Shown here: positions 5,003 to 6,963 of the stretch, one piece after another
Layout: every line of letters begins with the position of its first letter
Numbering within the stretch: the first letter of the stretch is position 1
From: UBA11710 sp049287025
GTDB lineage: Bacteria > Patescibacteriota > Patescibacteriia > Magasanikbacterales > UBA922
Length of the DNA stretch: 6,963 bases
Assembly: GCA_049287025.1 (NCBI GenBank)
Contig: JBAQFA010000058.1
Location: 1-6,963, forward strand
Direction: 5' to 3'
Made by a program: the position numbers and the translations under genes
Notes under the pieces: model-generated
Databases searched by the model: none
What the model saw: only the letters and a program-made list of their open reading frames with translations
Told to the model about the DNA's origin: nothing

Positions 5003-5226
5003 CTAACGCAACATATCATTAAACCCCGTAGGGGTTAAAAGATGTTAGACAGGCACTTTAGTGCCTGGGAAATTAATCAATAAAATTCGTGAGTCCCGTA
5101 GGGACGACATATTTCTAATATATTATGCCGTCCCTATGGGACTAATATAAATTATTAATTCAGATGCGGGCAGTAAACTGCCTGCCTAACATCAATTTGT
5201 CCCTAACGGGACAATTGTGGCGTTAG
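5003..5226. repeat. 224-bp nested palindromic element (REP/BIME- or MITE-like)
   Basis: Six short hairpins are arranged as three mirror pairs around a centre near 5117. The outer pair is 5022-5036 (AACCCC/GGGGTT) with 5197-5214 (TTGTCCC/GGGACAA). The middle pair is 5050-5067 (CAGGCAC/GTGCCTG, loop TTTA) with 5166-5185 (GCGGGCAG/CTGCCTGC, loop TAAA). The inner pair is 5093-5105 (GTCCC/GGGAC) with 5130-5142 (same arms). GATGTTAGACAGGCA (5041-5055) is repeated inverted at 5179-5193 with one mismatch. The ends, CTAACGCAACA (5003-5013) and the inverted GCGTTAG at 5220-5226, form terminal inverted repeats. GTTAG next to the CAGGCA hairpin recalls the conserved tetranucleotide at the foot of REP hairpins moved by RAYT transposases; that link is inference. 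Together with the promoters on both sides, this element fills the 399 bases between the lipoprotein and glycosyltransferase genes. Confidence 0.8.
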
Positions 5227-5262
5227 AAAGTTGGATCCGTCTTATAATTTATTTTGCATTTT

Positions 5263-5290
5263 TTGTAATTCATGCATTTTATGATATAAT
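5263..5290 (+). promoter_or_regulatory. Extended -10 promoter of the glycosyltransferase-like gene
   Basis: TATAAT at 5285-5290 is preceded by TGA (TGN extension, 5282-5284). TTGTAA at 5263-5268 serves as a weak -35 with 16-base spacing. Transcription would start near 5297, leaving about ten bases before ATG 5307. A second TATAAT at 5243-5248 has no clear -35. Confidence 0.55.
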
Positions 5291-5306
5291 TAATCAAATT
5301 TCAAAT

Positions 5307-6665
5307 ATGCAAAATATTTATAAAAAAGCTTATATACTCGCGGTAGATATGGGCTATGGCCATCAGCGCGCAGCATATCCTTTGCGAGATTTTGCGACCA
5401 CACCAGAGTCTATGGGTGGAGACGGCGTGATTATCAATGCCAATCGTTATGCTGGTATCCCCAAGAAAGACCAAAACATGTGGGAGGGGAGCAGAAAATT
5501 GTATGAAAAAATTTCTCGTCTAAAAAATATTCCCATTATTGGTGAATGGATTTTTGCTTTGATGGATTATTTTCAACGGATAGAACCATTTTATCCCCAA
5601 AGAGATTTGTCAAAATCAACCTTACAATTAAACCAAATTTATAAATGGATAAAGAGTGGTTGGGGAAAAGATTTGATAAATAAATTAAATAAAAATCCTC
5701 TGCCTTTGATAGCAACCTTTTTTACTTGTGCATTTTTTGCCGAGGAACATGGTTACAAAGGCGAAATATATGCCGTATGTACAGATACAGATATTAGTCG
5801 GGCGTGGGCGCCACTGTATCCACACAAGAGTCGTATAAAATATCTGGCTCCCAACCGAAGAGTAAAAGAACGTCTGGTGGAATATGGGATAAAAGAAAAT
5901 AATATTTTTATTACTGGTTTTCCTTTACCAAAAGAAAATATTGGTGATGATTTGAAGATTCTAAAACAAAGCATTGGACAAAGAATAATAAATTTGGATC
6001 CAGAACATCGTTATCGCGAAAAATATCACAAAACTACCAAGGATTTTATTGGCGAAGAATTTTGTTTGCGCAATTGTCCGATTCATCATCCACTTACGAT
6101 TACGTTTGCAGTGGGTGGGGCAGGCGCGCAAAAAGAAATTGGCGTGACAGTTTTAAAAAGTTTAGCCAAGAAAATTGCTAAAGGAGAAATTGTTTTGAAT
6201 TTAGTGGCTGGTGTAAAAAATGATGTTTATTTGTATTATCAAGATCATGTTAGACAATTAGGTTTGAATAAAAAAAGTCCACATCAAGTAAATATTTTGT
6301 ATACAGACAATAAAATGGATTATTTTGCCAAGTTTAATCAATTGTTATTAACGACAGATATTTTGTGGACTAAGCCGAGTGAATTATCATTTTATGCTGG
6401 TTTAGGTATTCCAATTATTATGGCTCCACCAATTGGTGCGCAAGAAAATTTTAATAAAGCTTGGTTAAGGTCAATTGGTGCTGGAGTAGATGAACAGGAT
6501 CCACGTTATGTCAATGAATGGTTAGAAGATTGGCTACAATCTGGTTGGCTGGCCGAAGCCGCAATGGATGGATTTTTAGATGCGCCACGCAATGGTGCTT
6601 ATCATATAGAAGAAGTAGTTTTACGAGGTAATAGGAGTGAGATAGAGGATATACATCTTTTGTAG
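5307..6665 (+). CDS. GT-B-fold glycosyltransferase-like protein (MurG/MGDG-synthase-related)
   Basis: This 452-residue protein has no signal peptide. The N-terminal half has AVDMGYGHQRAA (12-23), matching the Gly-rich GxGH loop of MurG and MGDG synthases, then IYAVCTDTD (154-162), and YLAPNRRVKERLVEYGI leading to FITGFPLPKE (201-210), the usual end of the acceptor-side domain. The C-terminal half has ITFAVGGAGAQKEIG (265-279) and then ILWTKPSELSFYAGLGIPI (352-370) with IGAQENFN (376-383), the nucleotide-sugar binding region in which Glu359 and the QE-N signature are typical. An NDP-sugar transfer to a lipid or envelope acceptor is likely, but the donor and product cannot be read. A central stretch (210-260) with several Cys and His lies between the domains. 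I chose ATG 5307 because the GTG at 5217 lies inside the terminal repeat of the palindromic element and upstream of the -10 box. No Shine-Dalgarno is visible. The four-helix-bundle gene starts 16 bases downstream. Confidence 0.7.
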   Translation: MQNIYKKAYILAVDMGYGHQRAAYPLRDFATTPESMGGDGVIINANRYAGIPKKDQNMWEGSRKLYEKISRLKNIPIIGEWIFALMDYFQRIEPFYPQRDLSKSTLQLNQIYKWIKSGWGKDLINKLNKNPLPLIATFFTCAFFAEEHGYKGEIYAVCTDTDISRAWAPLYPHKSRIKYLAPNRRVKERLVEYGIKENNIFITGFPLPKENIGDDLKILKQSIGQRIINLDPEHRYREKYHKTTKDFIGEEFCLRNCPIHHPLTITFAVGGAGAQKEIGVTVLKSLAKKIAKGEIVLNLVAGVKNDVYLYYQDHVRQLGLNKKSPHQVNILYTDNKMDYFAKFNQLLLTTDILWTKPSELSFYAGLGIPIIMAPPIGAQENFNKAWLRSIGAGVDEQDPRYVNEWLEDWLQSGWLAEAAMDGFLDAPRNGAYHIEEVVLRGNRSEIEDIHLL

Positions 6666-6681
6666 TGATGAATAACGATTT

Positions 6682-6963
6682 ATGAATAATGAATTAGGAA
6701 AAATCAAAAAATTTACTGATTTGAATGCGTGGAAAGAAGGACATAAATTAGTTTTGCAAATTTATGAAATAACAAGAAATTTTTCTAAAGAAGAATTGTT
6801 TATATTAGTTAGTCAGATGAAAAGGTGTGATGTATCTATAACTTCAAATATCGCCGAAGGTTTTGGAAGACAATCCTATAAGGAAAAAATTCAGTTCTAT
6901 TTTATTGCTTTAGGTTCAGTGACAGAATTACAAAATCAATTGTTGATTAGTAAAGATGTTGGC
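6682..6963 (+). CDS. Four-helix-bundle protein of the S23/IVP family (3' end outside window)
   Basis: The 94 visible codons start at ATG 6682 and run open to the window edge. The sequence contains FTDLNAWKEGHKLVLQIYEIT, then LVSQMKRCDVSITSNIAEGFGR (about 42-63) and IALGSVTELQNQLLIS. The SQ.kR..vSI.SNIAEG.gR core and the A.GS..EL.. helix are the signature of the small four-helix-bundle family first named from 23S rRNA intervening sequences and widespread in Patescibacteria. Typical members are about 115-130 residues, so some 20-35 are missing. Its molecular role is unknown; related bundles (Avd) assist diversity-generating retroelements, but no reverse transcriptase or template repeat is visible here. 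Start context: ATGAATAACGA at 6668 is repeated as ATGAATAATGA at the real start, but the first copy meets a stop after five codons. Confidence 0.88.
   Translation, partial: MNNELGKIKKFTDLNAWKEGHKLVLQIYEITRNFSKEELFILVSQMKRCDVSITSNIAEGFGRQSYKEKIQFYFIALGSVTELQNQLLISKDVG

Noticed and set aside
4990..5226. CRISPR array
   Set aside because: The repeats are inverted and of unequal unit, with no regular direct repeats or spacers.
5217..5306. GTG start giving a 30-residue longer glycosyltransferase-like protein
   Set aside because: It falls in the terminal repeat of the palindromic element and upstream of the best promoter; ATG 5307 begins just before the first conserved strand.
5753..5974. Minus-strand frame inside the glycosyltransferase-like gene
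   Set aside because: Shadow of a gene with clear family motifs.
6682..6963. A 23S rRNA intervening sequence or a diversity-generating retroelement
   Set aside because: No rRNA sequence, reverse transcriptase or template/variable repeat pair is visible; only the four-helix-bundle protein is supported.

Overview
The window looks like a low-G+C bacterial genome of the Candidate Phyla Radiation (Patescibacteria) type. This is an inference from several traits: small compact genes, a type IV pilus cluster rich in pseudopilins with GFTL(I/V)E signals, a stand-alone GIY-YIG nuclease domain, a four-helix-bundle 'S23/IVP' protein, and start codons with almost no Shine-Dalgarno sequence. No rRNA or other marker is present, so the lineage is not proven.

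Layout. Bases 1-765 are the C-terminal end of a large secreted, beta-rich surface protein. Bases 833-4281 are a same-strand type IV pilus/pseudopilus cluster: a GspJ-like pseudopilin fused in frame behind a GIY-YIG nuclease domain, a PilX-like minor pilin, the actin-like assembly ATPase-fold protein PilM, and two tandem paralogous major-pilin-like genes. The cluster closes with a branched hairpin terminator (4303-4380). Two related hairpins precede prepilin signals: one lies inside the fused gene (1099-1139), the other between pilM and the first tandem pilin (3181-3219).

Bases about 4399-4930 form an island of much higher G+C. It has a row of four hairpins ending in a T7 intrinsic terminator on the + strand, and a minus-strand lipoprotein gene with its own promoter and the only clear Shine-Dalgarno in the window. 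This looks like acquired DNA. Bases about 5003-5226 hold a large nested palindrome: three pairs of short hairpins arranged in mirror order with GTTAG-type flanks, resembling a REP/BIME or MITE-like element.

Bases 5307-6665 encode a GT-B-fold protein related to MurG/MGDG-synthase glycosyltransferases, driven by a good extended -10 promoter next to the palindrome. The window ends inside a four-helix-bundle (S23/IVP family) gene starting at 6682.

Functionally, the left two thirds serve cell-surface structures: an adhesin-like protein and a type IV pilus. PilM would sit on the cytoplasmic face of the pilus machine, and the pseudopilins would be cut by a prepilin peptidase encoded elsewhere. The right third appears unrelated, joining an acquired lipoprotein, a repeat element and a probable envelope glycosyltransferase. 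The most notable items are the nuclease-prepilin fusion and the nested palindromic element.
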